Positions 1 through 8,301 of a stretch of 64,000 nucleotides of DNA are shown here, in pieces (position 1 is the stretch's first letter; the number at the start of each line of letters is the position of its first letter). The DNA is from Variovorax sp. OK212 (GTDB lineage: Bacteria; Pseudomonadota; Gammaproteobacteria; Burkholderiales; Burkholderiaceae_C). The translations under genes were made by a program, and so were the position numbers. The notes beneath the pieces were generated by a model. That model was not told where the DNA came from. It worked only from the letters and a program-made list of their open reading frames with translations, and searched no databases. The stretch lies in assembly GCF_900112425.1 (NCBI RefSeq), contig NZ_FOLP01000001.1:1154082-1218081 (forward strand), written 5' to 3'.

Positions 1-1073
1 TGGCCGGGCACATCGGCTGGTTTGCCGAGTGGTGGATCGGGCGCAACACGCAGCGCGCCTTCGGTGCCGACTGCCCGGTGCGTCCCACGCGGCTCGCGGC
101 CATCGAGCCCGGCGCCGACGACTGGTGGGGCACCGTGCAGCTGCCCCAGGCGCTGCGCGGCATTCCGGACTTGCCCGACCTGGCGCAGACCAAGGCCTAC
201 ATGCTCGACACGCTGGAGAGCACGCTCGAGCTGCTCGAGCACGCGGCCGAGACCGACGCGGGCCTGTACTTCTACCGCCTCGCGCTGTTCCACGAAGACC
301 TGCGCGGCGAGCAGTTCGTGGTGATGGCGCAGACGCTGGGGCTGCCGCTGGGCGTCGAGCAGGCGCCCATCGCCGTCACGCGCGAGCCGCTGCTGCTGCC
401 GGCCACGCGCTGGGAGCTGGGCATGCCCGAGAACGGCTTCGCCTTCTCGCAGGAGCGCGCGGCGCACCGGGTGGAAGTGCCCGAGTTCGAGATCGACGCG
501 CAGCCCGTCACCTGGAACCAGTACATCGAGTTCGTCGACGACGGCGGCTACGACCGCGAGGAGCTGTGGCACGGCGACGGCTGGCGCTGGCTGGCCGCGC
601 AGGTCGACGGGCGGCGCGGGCCGCGCCATGTCGAGCAGATCGGCGTGGGGCGCCATGGCACGGGCGGCTCGGTGCTGCAGCAGCGCTTCGGCGCGACCGT
701 GCGCGCGGCCGGCCACCACAGCGCGGTGCACCTGAGCTGGTGGGAGGCCGACGCCTGGGCGCGCTGGGCCGGGCGGCGCATCGCGACCGAGGTCGAATGG
801 GAAATCGCGGCGCACACGGCCGCGCGGCGCGGTTTCCGCTGGGCCGACGTGCACGAATGGACCGCGGGCACGCTGCAGCCCTGGCCGGGCTACCGGGCCG
901 ACCCGTGGAGCGCGGGAACCGATTTCGATCCGGCCGCCGGCTTCGGGCGCGCGCGCGTGCTGCGCGGTGCGTCGTTCGCGACGCGGGCGCGGCTGCGTTC
1001 ACCGCGCCGCCGCGGCTTTGCGCTGCCGGGCCGGGACGACGGCTTCTTCGGCTTTCGCACCTGCGCGTTGTAG
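1..1073 (+). CDS. senA: EgtB-type iron enzyme, probable selenoneine synthase SenA (5' truncated)
   Basis: The reading frame is open from base 3, so the N-terminus lies outside the window; a GTG at 78 is internal. The visible part starts with GHIGWFAEWWIGRN, typical of the DinB-like domain of EgtB enzymes and containing the first iron-ligand His. Next comes LALFHEDLRGE, where EgtB carries HExxH, and then a formylglycine-generating-enzyme-like (FGE-sulfatase) domain ending RGASFATRARLR...GFFGFRTC. EgtB proteins join a thiol donor to hercynine; SenA, known from Variovorax, uses a selenosugar instead. I favour SenA from the family look and likely host, but the diagnostic partners senB and senC are not in the window. 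A generic EgtB-like ergothioneine enzyme is the alternative. The next gene is convergent. Confidence 0.6.
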   Translation, partial: AGHIGWFAEWWIGRNTQRAFGADCPVRPTRLAAIEPGADDWWGTVQLPQALRGIPDLPDLAQTKAYMLDTLESTLELLEHAAETDAGLYFYRLALFHEDLRGEQFVVMAQTLGLPLGVEQAPIAVTREPLLLPATRWELGMPENGFAFSQERAAHRVEVPEFEIDAQPVTWNQYIEFVDDGGYDREELWHGDGWRWLAAQVDGRRGPRHVEQIGVGRHGTGGSVLQQRFGATVRAAGHHSAVHLSWWEADAWARWAGRRIATEVEWEIAAHTAARRGFRWADVHEWTAGTLQPWPGYRADPWSAGTDFDPAAGFGRARVLRGASFATRARLRSPRRRGFALPGRDDGFFGFRTCAL

Positions 1074-1132
1074 TCGCGCAGTAGTCGCGCTTTGATCGCG
1101 CTGTAGTCCTGCCCGGTTGCGCCCGGTCGAAC

Positions 1133-2572
1133 TCAGCGCTCGCCGCCCGCTTCCGACGACAGCGGCGGCGCCACTTCCTCCAGCGGCTTGCGCTCCGCGT
1201 CGGCCGCATAGCGCAAGGCCAGCAGCCCCGCGACGATGACCAGCACGGCGCCGATGCCGTAGCCCACCATCACCGCGCCGCGGCTGCCGGTCTCGATCAG
1301 CAGGCCGAACAGCAGCGGCGCCGCGAAGCCGCCCGCGCCCATGCCCACCGCATAGAAGATCGCGATGGCCATCGCGCGCATCTCCAGCGGGAACACCTCG
1401 CTCACCGTGAGGTAGGCCGAACTGGCCGCCGCCGAGGCCAGGAAGAACACCGCCGACCAGCACAGCGCCTGGCTGCGCGCGTCGAGCCAGCCCATCATGA
1501 AGGCCCAGCCCGTGAACGCCAGGCCGACGCCCGCGAGCACATAGGTCAGCGCGATCATCTTGCGCCGGCCCACGCTGTCGAACAGCGGGCCCAGCAGCAG
1601 CGGCCCCAGCACGTTGCCCAGCGCGAACGGAAAGATGTAGAGCGCCACGCTGGCCTCGGGCACGGCATAGAAGCGCGTGAGCACCAGCGCGTAGGTGAAG
1701 AAGATGGCGTTGTAGAAGAAGGCCTGCGACACCATCAGCGCCAGCGCGACCACGCTGCGCTGCCGGTAGCGTTGCAGCAGCACGCGCGCCACTTCGCGCA
1801 TCGACGGGCTGTGGGCGCGCGCGGCCGTGTAGTTCACATGGCCCTGCGGCGCGGGCAGCGGGCCGTGCTGCGCCTCGATCTCGGCTTCGATCTGGTCGAC
1901 GATGCGCTTGGCTTCATCGGCGCGGCCGTGCGCGATGAGCCAGCGCGGGCTCTCGGGCACGTCGCGCCGCACCAGCAAGATGGCCACCGCCAGCACCGCG
2001 CCCAGCGCGAAGCCGGCGCGCCAGCCCCACACCGGGCCGATCACGCGCGCGTCGAGCAGCACCAGGCTGAGCGCCGCGCCCAGCGCCGCGCCGATCCAGA
2101 AGCTGCCGTTGATGGCCAGGTTGACGCGCCCGCGCACGCGCGCCGGAATGAGTTCGTCGATGGCCGAGTTGATGGCCGCGTACTCGCCGCCGATGCCCAG
2201 CCCCGTGACGAGGCGGCACAGCGCGAAGAAGGCGAAGTTGGGGGAGAACGCCGTGGCCAGCGTGCCGATGGTGTAGACCACCAGCGTGATCAGGAACAGC
2301 TTCTTGCGGCCGAGCCGGTCGGTGAGCCGCCCGAAGAGCAGGGCGCCGAGCACCGCGCCGGCCACGTACACCGAGCCCGACAGGCCGATCTCGCCGGCCG
2401 TGAGCCCGAGCGTGTCGGGCCGCTCGAGCACCGCGCCGATCGAGCCCACCAGCGTGACCTCGAGGCCGTCGAGCACCCAGGCCACGCCCAGTGCGATCAC
2501 CACGCGCCAGTGCCAGCGGGACCATGGCAGGCGGTCGAGGCGGGCGGGAATGTCGCTGCGCAGTGCCGTCAT
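1133..2572 (-). CDS. MFS transporter, aromatic acid/sugar:H+ symporter type
   Basis: A 479-residue inner-membrane protein with about twelve hydrophobic segments in two halves around a hydrophilic loop near residues 205-260. MFS motif A is clear at residues 81-91 (GRLTDRLGRKK), and a charged segment WVLDGLEV sits in the first helix as in symporters of aromatic or other organic acids. The GGEYAAINSAIDE stretch also fits the sugar/acid symporter group. Substrate cannot be predicted. It stands alone between the convergent SenA-like gene and the aminotransferase, 76 nt beyond the latter, so co-transcription with the aminotransferase is possible. Confidence 0.85.
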   Translation of the reverse strand: MTALRSDIPARLDRLPWSRWHWRVVIALGVAWVLDGLEVTLVGSIGAVLERPDTLGLTAGEIGLSGSVYVAGAVLGALLFGRLTDRLGRKKLFLITLVVYTIGTLATAFSPNFAFFALCRLVTGLGIGGEYAAINSAIDELIPARVRGRVNLAINGSFWIGAALGAALSLVLLDARVIGPVWGWRAGFALGAVLAVAILLVRRDVPESPRWLIAHGRADEAKRIVDQIEAEIEAQHGPLPAPQGHVNYTAARAHSPSMREVARVLLQRYRQRSVVALALMVSQAFFYNAIFFTYALVLTRFYAVPEASVALYIFPFALGNVLGPLLLGPLFDSVGRRKMIALTYVLAGVGLAFTGWAFMMGWLDARSQALCWSAVFFLASAAASSAYLTVSEVFPLEMRAMAIAIFYAVGMGAGGFAAPLLFGLLIETGSRGAVMVGYGIGAVLVIVAGLLALRYAADAERKPLEEVAPPLSSEAGGER

Positions 2573-2648
2573 CCCGCCGATTATTGGAAGGCGGCCGGCG
2601 TGCCGCCTGTAGGACCCGACCTCCGATGAGGCCGCGGTCCGTCGCGGG

Positions 2649-4004
2649 TCAGGCCGTTTCTGCGAGCGCGTCGGCCAGCGCGTTCACCATGCGGTCGATC
2701 TCCGCCTTTTCCGCGATGAAGGGCGGCGCGAGCTGGATGGTGTCGCCGCCGTAGCGCACGTAGAAGCCCTTCTTCCAGCAGTTCATCGCGATCTCGTACG
2801 GGCGGCGTGCCGGCTCGCCCGGCAGCGCGGCGATCGTGAGGCCCGCGGCCAGGCCGTAGTTGCGGATGTCGTTCACGTGCTTGCTGCCCTTCAGGCTGTG
2901 CACGGCGTTCTCGAAGTGCGGCGCCAGCGTCTGCACGCGGCCGATCATGTCTTCCTTCTGCAGCACGTCGAGCGCGGCGATGCCGGCGGCGCAGGCCACC
3001 GGGTGCGCGCCGTAGGTGTAGCCGTGCGGGAACTCGAGCATGTAGTCGGGACCGCCGGCGGCCATGAAGGTGTCGTAGATCTCCTTGCTGGCGACCACGG
3101 CGCCCAGCGGCTGTGCGCCGTTGGTGACCTGCTTGGCGATGTTCATGATGTCGGGCGTCACGCCGAAGGCTTCCGCGCCGGTGAACGCGCCGCAGCGGCC
3201 GAAACCGGTGATGACCTCGTCGAAGATCAGCAGGATGTTGTGGGCCGTGCAGATGTCGCGCAGGCGCTTCAGGTAGCCCTTGGGCGGGATCACCACGCCG
3301 GCCGAGCCCGCGAAGGGCTCCACGATGACGGCCGCGATGTTCGACGCGTCGTGCAGCGCGATCAGGTCGAGCAGGCGGTCGGCCAGCTCGGCGCCGTTGT
3401 CGGCCATGCCGCGCGTGAAGGCGTTCGAGGCCAGTTGCGTGTGCGGCAGGTGGTCGGCTTCGATGCCCTGGCCGAAGAGCTTGCGGTTGGCCGCGATGCC
3501 GCCCACCGAGATGCCGCCGTAGTTCACGCCGTGGTAGCCCTTCTCGCGGCCGATCAGGCGGGTCTTGCTCGACAGGCCCTTGGTGCGCCAGTAGGCGCGC
3601 GCCATCTTCAGCGAGGTGTCGGCGGCTTCGGAGCCCGAGCCGGTGAAGAACACGTAGTCCAGGCCCGCGGGCGTGAGTTCCTTGATCTTGTTGGCCAGCT
3701 CGAACGAGGCGGGGTGGCCGAACTGGAAGGCGGGCGAGTAGTCGAGCTTGGCGATCTGGCGGCTCACCGCCTCGGTGATCTCGGGGCGGCCGTGGCCCAG
3801 GCCCGAGCACCACAGGCCGGACAGGCCGTCGAAGATCTTGCGGCCGTCGGCGTCGGTGAAGTAGGCGCCCTTGGCCTCCACGATGATCCGCGGATCGGCC
3901 TTGAAGTTGCGGTTGCCGGTGTAGGGCATCCAGTGCGCGTCGAGCCAGGCGGCGTCGGTGCGGACGGCGGGCGTGGGTTCGAGGGCGGGGGTGGCAAGGG
4001 TCAT
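2649..4004 (-). CDS. class III omega-amino acid (beta-alanine):pyruvate aminotransferase
   Basis: A 451-residue PLP enzyme of fold type I, subgroup II (class III). The phosphate-binding GSGSEAADTSLKMARAYWR lies near residues 122-140, the cofactor Asp in FDEVITGFGR is D262, and the Schiff-base lysine is K291 in NIAKQVTNGAQPLGAV. The N-terminal HWMPYTGNRNFKADPRI resembles beta-alanine:pyruvate transaminases, which turn beta-alanine and other omega-amines into semialdehydes. Taurine or other omega-amines are possible substrates. Divergent from a LysR gene with a 107-nt intergenic region, so it is probably that regulator's target. Length is normal for the family. Confidence 0.85.
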   Translation of the reverse strand: MTLATPALEPTPAVRTDAAWLDAHWMPYTGNRNFKADPRIIVEAKGAYFTDADGRKIFDGLSGLWCSGLGHGRPEITEAVSRQIAKLDYSPAFQFGHPASFELANKIKELTPAGLDYVFFTGSGSEAADTSLKMARAYWRTKGLSSKTRLIGREKGYHGVNYGGISVGGIAANRKLFGQGIEADHLPHTQLASNAFTRGMADNGAELADRLLDLIALHDASNIAAVIVEPFAGSAGVVIPPKGYLKRLRDICTAHNILLIFDEVITGFGRCGAFTGAEAFGVTPDIMNIAKQVTNGAQPLGAVVASKEIYDTFMAAGGPDYMLEFPHGYTYGAHPVACAAGIAALDVLQKEDMIGRVQTLAPHFENAVHSLKGSKHVNDIRNYGLAAGLTIAALPGEPARRPYEIAMNCWKKGFYVRYGGDTIQLAPPFIAEKAEIDRMVNALADALAETA

Positions 4005-4111
4005 GGCGATTCCCGCAAGGGCGGGCTCCGGAGGGGTGATGAGGTGTGCCGATTGTTCGCACAGCCTTCAGTGTGGAGAATGGCGCAATATCAATGTTCA
4101 CTTGACAATTC

Positions 4112-5080
4112 ATGCAAGTAAAAGAGAAAGCCCAAAACGGTGCCGCCGGCACCCGCAACCGCGCCGTTCTGGGGCAGCTCAGCGACATGGACCTGCGCCT
4201 GCTCAAGGTGTTCAAGAGCGTGGTCGACTGCGGCGGCATGGCGGCCGCCGAGCTCGAGCTGAACATCGGCACCTCCACCGTGAGCCGCCACGTGAAGGAC
4301 CTGGAGACGCGGCTCGGCCTGGTGCTGTGCCGGCGCGGGCGCGCGGGCTTCGCGCTCACGGCCGAGGGCCAGCGCGTGTACGACGAGACGCTGCGCCTGC
4401 TGGCCTCGGTCGACGCCTTTCGCGGCAGCATCGACGACATCCACAACCGCATGGGCGGGCAGCTCGAGGTGGCGGTGTTCGACAAGACCGCCACCAACCC
4501 GCAGGCGCGCATCGGCGAAGCCATTGCGCGCTTCACCGAGATCGCGCCCGAGGTGAGCCTGGCGCTGCACGTGGGGTCGATCAACGCGATCGAGCAGGGC
4601 GTGCTGGAGGGCAACTTCCAGATCGGCATCATCCCGGCGCACCGCAGCTCCAAGAGCCTGGTGTACGCCGACCTGTTCGACGAGACCATGCTGCTGTACT
4701 GCGGCGCGGGGCATCCGCTGTTCGGCGCCGGCCACGCAAAGCTCACCTGGGCCAAGCTGCGCGAGCACCATTTCGCGGGGCTGGGCTACCACTCGCCCAA
4801 CATGGAGCTGAGCCACCGCGCGAAGCTCTCGCGCAAGGCGACCGGCTTCGACCAGGAAGCCATCGCCACGTTGATCTTGTCGGGGCGTTTCCTCGGCTTC
4901 CTGCCTGATCACTACGCGCAGGTCTTCGAGCAGCGCGGGCTCATGCAGCCGGTGCTGCCGGCGCGCTTCAACTATGCGTGCCGCTTCGTGAGCCTGCTGC
5001 GCCGCTCGCCGAAGCCGTCACGCGCGGTGCTGGCGTTCCAGGCGTGCCTGGCGCAGGCGCACCAGCGCCTGCACAAGTAA
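4112..5080 (+). CDS. LysR-family transcriptional regulator
   Basis: A 322-residue regulator. The winged HTH covers about residues 25-85 (DLRLLKVF...GTSTVSRHVKDLETRLG) and the rest is a periplasmic-binding-like effector domain. About 25 residues precede the usual LysR start; an in-frame ATG at 4187 (MDLRLLKVF) would give a 297-residue protein of standard length. No good ribosome binding site precedes 4112, so the start is open. It is divergent from the omega-amino acid aminotransferase and probably controls it; the inducer is unknown. Convergent with the GntR gene downstream. Confidence 0.85.
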   Translation: MQVKEKAQNGAAGTRNRAVLGQLSDMDLRLLKVFKSVVDCGGMAAAELELNIGTSTVSRHVKDLETRLGLVLCRRGRAGFALTAEGQRVYDETLRLLASVDAFRGSIDDIHNRMGGQLEVAVFDKTATNPQARIGEAIARFTEIAPEVSLALHVGSINAIEQGVLEGNFQIGIIPAHRSSKSLVYADLFDETMLLYCGAGHPLFGAGHAKLTWAKLREHHFAGLGYHSPNMELSHRAKLSRKATGFDQEAIATLILSGRFLGFLPDHYAQVFEQRGLMQPVLPARFNYACRFVSLLRRSPKPSRAVLAFQACLAQAHQRLHK

Positions 5081-5124
5081 AGAAGAAAGTAGAGAAGAAA
5101 GAGAGCGAAGCCGGGAAGGCGGCT
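5081..5124 (-). terminator. short hairpin plus CU-rich tail, candidate terminator
   Basis: Read on the minus strand, a 5-bp stem (AGCCG/CGGCT, plus coordinates 5109-5113 and 5120-5124, loop 6) touches the stop codon of the GntR gene. It is followed by about 25 nt of almost pure C/U (5081-5105), G-poor as in Rho-utilisation sequences. It lacks a clean T-run, so it may be a weak intrinsic or a Rho-assisted terminator. A very similar element lies at 14022-14065. Confidence 0.4.
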
Positions 5125-5888
5125 CAGCGCTGCCCGCTCGGCAGCAGCAGGTGCTTCGCCCCGATGTGCGCTTCCATCTCGTGCATGTGGTGCTCGGCAT
5201 CGACCATGTGCTCGGCCATCAGCCGGCGCACCTCGTCGGCGTCTTCCTTGCGGTAGGCGGCCAGCAACTGCGTGTGGTAGTCGACGTTGGTCTCGCCGAA
5301 GTGGTGATGGTCGAGCGCCTTCTTGTAGACCACGAGGTCGCGCAGCAGGTCGTTGAGAAAGCGGCACATGAAGGACAGCACCGGATTGGGGCAGCTTTCT
5401 GCCAGCATCGTGTGGAAGGCCAGCTCGGCCTCGCGCTGGGTGCGCAGTTCGTCCTCGTTGGTCGGCTCGACGGTGCACAGGCGGATGTTTTCTTCGAGCT
5501 TGCCGAACTGCTCCGGCGTCAGCTTGCCCACCACGCTCACGGCCAGTTCAGGCTCCAGCGCCTTGCGCAGCTGGTAGATGTGGTGCCCGTCGAGGTGGTG
5601 AAAGTGCAGGAAGTTGCGCAGCGGCTCCGACGCATGGTCCACCGACACCTGTTGCAGGTACGCGCCGCCGCCGGGGCCGGTGCGGATCGACACGAGGCCG
5701 CGCACTTCCAGGGCCTTCAGCGCCTCGCGCACGGTGCTCTTCGAATAGCCGAAAAGCTCGATCAGTTCCTTCTCGTTCGGCAGCCGGTCGCCGGGCTGCT
5801 TGCGCTCCGCCACGATCCAGCGCTTGACGTCTTCGACGATGACGTCCGAGAGCTTTTGCCGTTTAGGACGGTTCTGTCCCACTCTCAT
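5124..5888 (-). CDS. GntR-family regulator with FCD domain (FadR subfamily)
   Basis: A 254-residue protein: N-terminal winged HTH (about residues 15-75, with RLPNEKELIELFGYSKS and TVREALKALEVRGLV) and an all-helical FCD ligand-binding domain (about 95-235) with conserved metal-site patterns such as EAELAFHTML and NVDYHTQLL. The ATG at 5888 is chosen because GGAG stands 8 nt upstream; a frame extension to 5930 reads poorly. Divergent from livJ across a 239-nt region, so a role as repressor of the importer and hydrolase operon is inferred. The effector is likely a small carboxylate or amino acid-like ligand. Confidence 0.85.
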   Translation of the reverse strand: MRVGQNRPKRQKLSDVIVEDVKRWIVAERKQPGDRLPNEKELIELFGYSKSTVREALKALEVRGLVSIRTGPGGGAYLQQVSVDHASEPLRNFLHFHHLDGHHIYQLRKALEPELAVSVVGKLTPEQFGKLEENIRLCTVEPTNEDELRTQREAELAFHTMLAESCPNPVLSFMCRFLNDLLRDLVVYKKALDHHHFGETNVDYHTQLLAAYRKEDADEVRRLMAEHMVDAEHHMHEMEAHIGAKHLLLPSGQR

Positions 5889-6127
5889 TGAAACGCTCCA
5901 TGCCCATCGGGAGATGCGCGGGATGCGCAACAGCGGGCGATCTTAAACGGCGGCATCGAGGGCTCCGGTCGGGTGGTGGGCACAAGCCTTGCTTGCGGGT
6001 TTTTACCAGCATATTAATCCTATTTATCCGCTTAAATTTGCCCGCGATCGCTGGCACCCCGTTTTCCTTCTTTCCCCCACGTTCCGTCCCACCCCCACCC
6101 TCATCCCCATCTCGACCGGAGAACTCC
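5889..6127. promoter_or_regulatory. divergent GntR/livJ control region with pyrimidine-rich leader
   Basis: 239 nt between two divergent starts. The middle (about 6000-6045) is markedly AT-rich for this genome and is the best place for promoters. From about 6056 to 6116 the plus strand is C/T-rich and very poor in G, ending at the GGAGAA ribosome binding site of livJ (6118-6123). No convincing GntR palindrome was found by eye. Confidence 0.45.
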
Positions 6128-7333
6128 ATGCAACGCAGACACCTTCTTCAGCTGGCCGCCCTGTCGGCTGCCCCCGCCTCGCTGCTCACGGGCCGCGGCG
6201 CTTTCGCGCAGTCGGCGCAGACGATCCAGTTCGGCTGCCCGGTGCCGATGTCGGGTGCCTTCGCGGCCAACGGCAAGTTCGCCGACCTGGGCATGAAGCT
6301 GGCCATCGAGCAGTACGGCAGCGTGCTGAAGCGCCCGCTGGCCTACACGGTGCTCGACACCGAGGGCAAGCCCGCCACCGCGGTGCGCAAGGTGCAGGAA
6401 GCCTCGCAGCAGCAGGGCGCCAAGTTCTTCGCGGGCGGCATCCTGTCGTCGGAAGCGCTGGCCATGGGCAAGGAAGCCGAGAAGGCCGGCGGCCTGTTCA
6501 TCACCACTGCGGGCGCCGACGAGATCACCGGCAAGGACTGCAACCCCGCCACCTTCCGCTGGTCGGTGCCCACCTTCGGTGCCATCGAGCAGACCGTGCG
6601 TCCGCTGATCGCCTCCATGCCCAAGGCCAAGCGCTGGTACACCATCACGCCGCAGTACGTGTTCGGCGAGGGCCTCTTGAGCGCGGCCAAGAACATCTTC
6701 CAGGAGAAGGGCATCGAGCACGTGGGCAACAGCTACCACTCGCTCAATGAAAAGGAATTCAGCGGCTACCTCACCAACGCCATGGCCGCCAAGCCCGACG
6801 TGCTGCTGCTGCTGAACTTCGGCGCGCAGTCGTCCGCCGCGCTGCGCCAGGCGGTGAGCTTCGGCATGCACAAGAACATGACGATCCTCATGGCCTGGGC
6901 TTCGGGCCTGGAGCAGTTCGACGAGCTCGGCGCCGACCTGTGCGACGGCGTCTACTTCGGTGCGCAGTACTGGCACACGGCCGACACCACGCTCAACAAG
7001 GACCTGGTGAAGCGCACGGCCGACAAGCTGAAGATCGTGCCCAACTACAGCCTCGCGGGTTCGTACATCTGCACCAAGATCCTGATCGACGGCATCGTGA
7101 AGGCCGGCACGGTCGACCCCAAGGCCGTGATCGCCGCGCTCGAGGGCATGAAGTTCGACGGCCTCACCGGCACCGAGGAAATCCGCAAGGCCGACCACCA
7201 GGTCATCAAGGACTACTACCTGCTCAAGGGCAAGGCCAAGTCGAAGATGGCGAACCCGGCCGACTACGTCGACGTGGTGAGTTCGGGCAAGTCGTTCCTC
7301 GCCGCGGACAAGACCGGCTGCAAATTGGGCTGA
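6128..7333 (+). CDS. ABC transporter substrate-binding protein, branched-chain amino acid type
   Basis: A 401-residue periplasmic binding protein of the LivJ/Leu-Ile-Val-binding fold (type I). The N-terminus MQRRHLLQLAALSAAPASLL is a secretion signal with a twin-arginine-like QRRHLLQL motif and cleavage expected after AFAQ. The mature part starts TIQFGCPVPMSGAF, the usual first ligand-binding strand, and contains GGILSSEALAMGKEAEKAGG. These proteins often bind amides, ureas or aromatic acids rather than Leu/Ile/Val. It heads livHMGF, so it should set the specificity of the importer. RBS GGAGAA is 5 nt upstream. Confidence 0.88.
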   Translation: MQRRHLLQLAALSAAPASLLTGRGAFAQSAQTIQFGCPVPMSGAFAANGKFADLGMKLAIEQYGSVLKRPLAYTVLDTEGKPATAVRKVQEASQQQGAKFFAGGILSSEALAMGKEAEKAGGLFITTAGADEITGKDCNPATFRWSVPTFGAIEQTVRPLIASMPKAKRWYTITPQYVFGEGLLSAAKNIFQEKGIEHVGNSYHSLNEKEFSGYLTNAMAAKPDVLLLLNFGAQSSAALRQAVSFGMHKNMTILMAWASGLEQFDELGADLCDGVYFGAQYWHTADTTLNKDLVKRTADKLKIVPNYSLAGSYICTKILIDGIVKAGTVDPKAVIAALEGMKFDGLTGTEEIRKADHQVIKDYYLLKGKAKSKMANPADYVDVVSSGKSFLAADKTGCKLG

Positions 7334-7430
7334 CGCCCGGGCTTGCCCACTGCGTGCGGCCTCCGGATCCCTTGCAGGTTGGCTGCAAAGGGAGGCGGGC
7401 CGCGCCACCGCGCCACCACTACCCATCCCT

Positions 7431-8291
7431 ATGACCGTCTACCTGCTCCAGACCATCAACGGAATCGGCATCGGCATGCTGTATTTCCTGCTGGCCGTCG
7501 GCCTGTCCATCGTCTTCGGCCTGCTGCGCTTCGTGAACTTCGCGCACGGCGCCTTCTACCTGCTGGGCGCCTACCTGTGCTACCAGGCCATGCAGTGGGG
7601 CCTGAACTTCTGGGCCGCGCTGGTGGTGGTGCCGCTCGCCGTGGGCGCGCTGGGCTGGCTGGCCGAGAAGCTGCTGCTGCGCCGCGTGTACGCCAAGGCG
7701 CACGAATTCCACATCCTCGTCACCGTGGGCCTGGCGCTGGCGGTGCAGGAGATCGTGATCGTGTTCTGGGGCCCGCTGGGCAACAGCGTGCCCACGCCCG
7801 ACCTGCTGCAGGGCGTGGTGATGTGGGGCAGCTTCATCTACCCGAAGTACCGGCTCTTCGTGATCGGCTTCACCGCCGTGCTCGCGGTGCTGCTGTGGTG
7901 GGTGCTCGAAGGCACGCGCCTGGGCAGCGCGGTGCGCGCGGGCAGCGAATCGACAGAGATGGTGTCGCTGCTGGGCATCAACGTGTTCCGCGTGTTCAGC
8001 CTGGTGTTCGCGCTGGGCGCGGCCACCGCGGCGCTGGCCGGCGTGCTGGCCGCGCCCATTCGCGGGGCCGAGCCGTTCATGGGCGTCGAGGCGCTCAGCG
8101 TGGCCTTCGTGGTGGTGGTGATCGGCGGGCTCGGCAGCTTCGGCGGGGCGCTGGTCGGCGGCCTGCTGATCGGCATCGTGCAGAGCCTCATGAGCACCAT
8201 CTGGCCGCCGGGTGCGAGCCTGATGATCTACGTCGCCATGGCAGCCGTGCTGCTGCTGCGCCCGCATGGCCTGCTCGGCCGCAGAGGATGA
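7431..8291 (+). CDS. livH: branched-chain-type ABC transporter permease, LivH family
   Basis: A 286-residue integral membrane protein with about eight hydrophobic segments. It begins MTVYLLQTINGIGIGMLYFL and carries the LivH-type N-terminal segment LLRFVNFAHGAFYLLGAY. The C-terminal loop GGLGSFGGALVGGLLIGI is the usual site of contact with the ATPases. It partners LivM in the inner-membrane pore. It follows the binding protein by 97 nt and is followed by livM after 10 nt. The livH symbol marks family; the transported compound is not known. Confidence 0.88.
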   Translation: MTVYLLQTINGIGIGMLYFLLAVGLSIVFGLLRFVNFAHGAFYLLGAYLCYQAMQWGLNFWAALVVVPLAVGALGWLAEKLLLRRVYAKAHEFHILVTVGLALAVQEIVIVFWGPLGNSVPTPDLLQGVVMWGSFIYPKYRLFVIGFTAVLAVLLWWVLEGTRLGSAVRAGSESTEMVSLLGINVFRVFSLVFALGAATAALAGVLAAPIRGAEPFMGVEALSVAFVVVVIGGLGSFGGALVGGLLIGIVQSLMSTIWPPGASLMIYVAMAAVLLLRPHGLLGRRG

Positions 8292-8301
8292 GGACCACGC
8301 C

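Noticed and set aside
1070..1090. Tandem GTAGTCGCGC repeat after the SenA-like stop
   Set aside because: Only two 10-bp copies, one overlapping the stop codon; too short and GC-rich to mean more than chance.
4102..4107. TTGACA before the LysR gene as a -35 element
   Set aside because: Only 5 nt before the chosen ATG, so transcription would begin inside the gene; would fit only if the real start were 4187.
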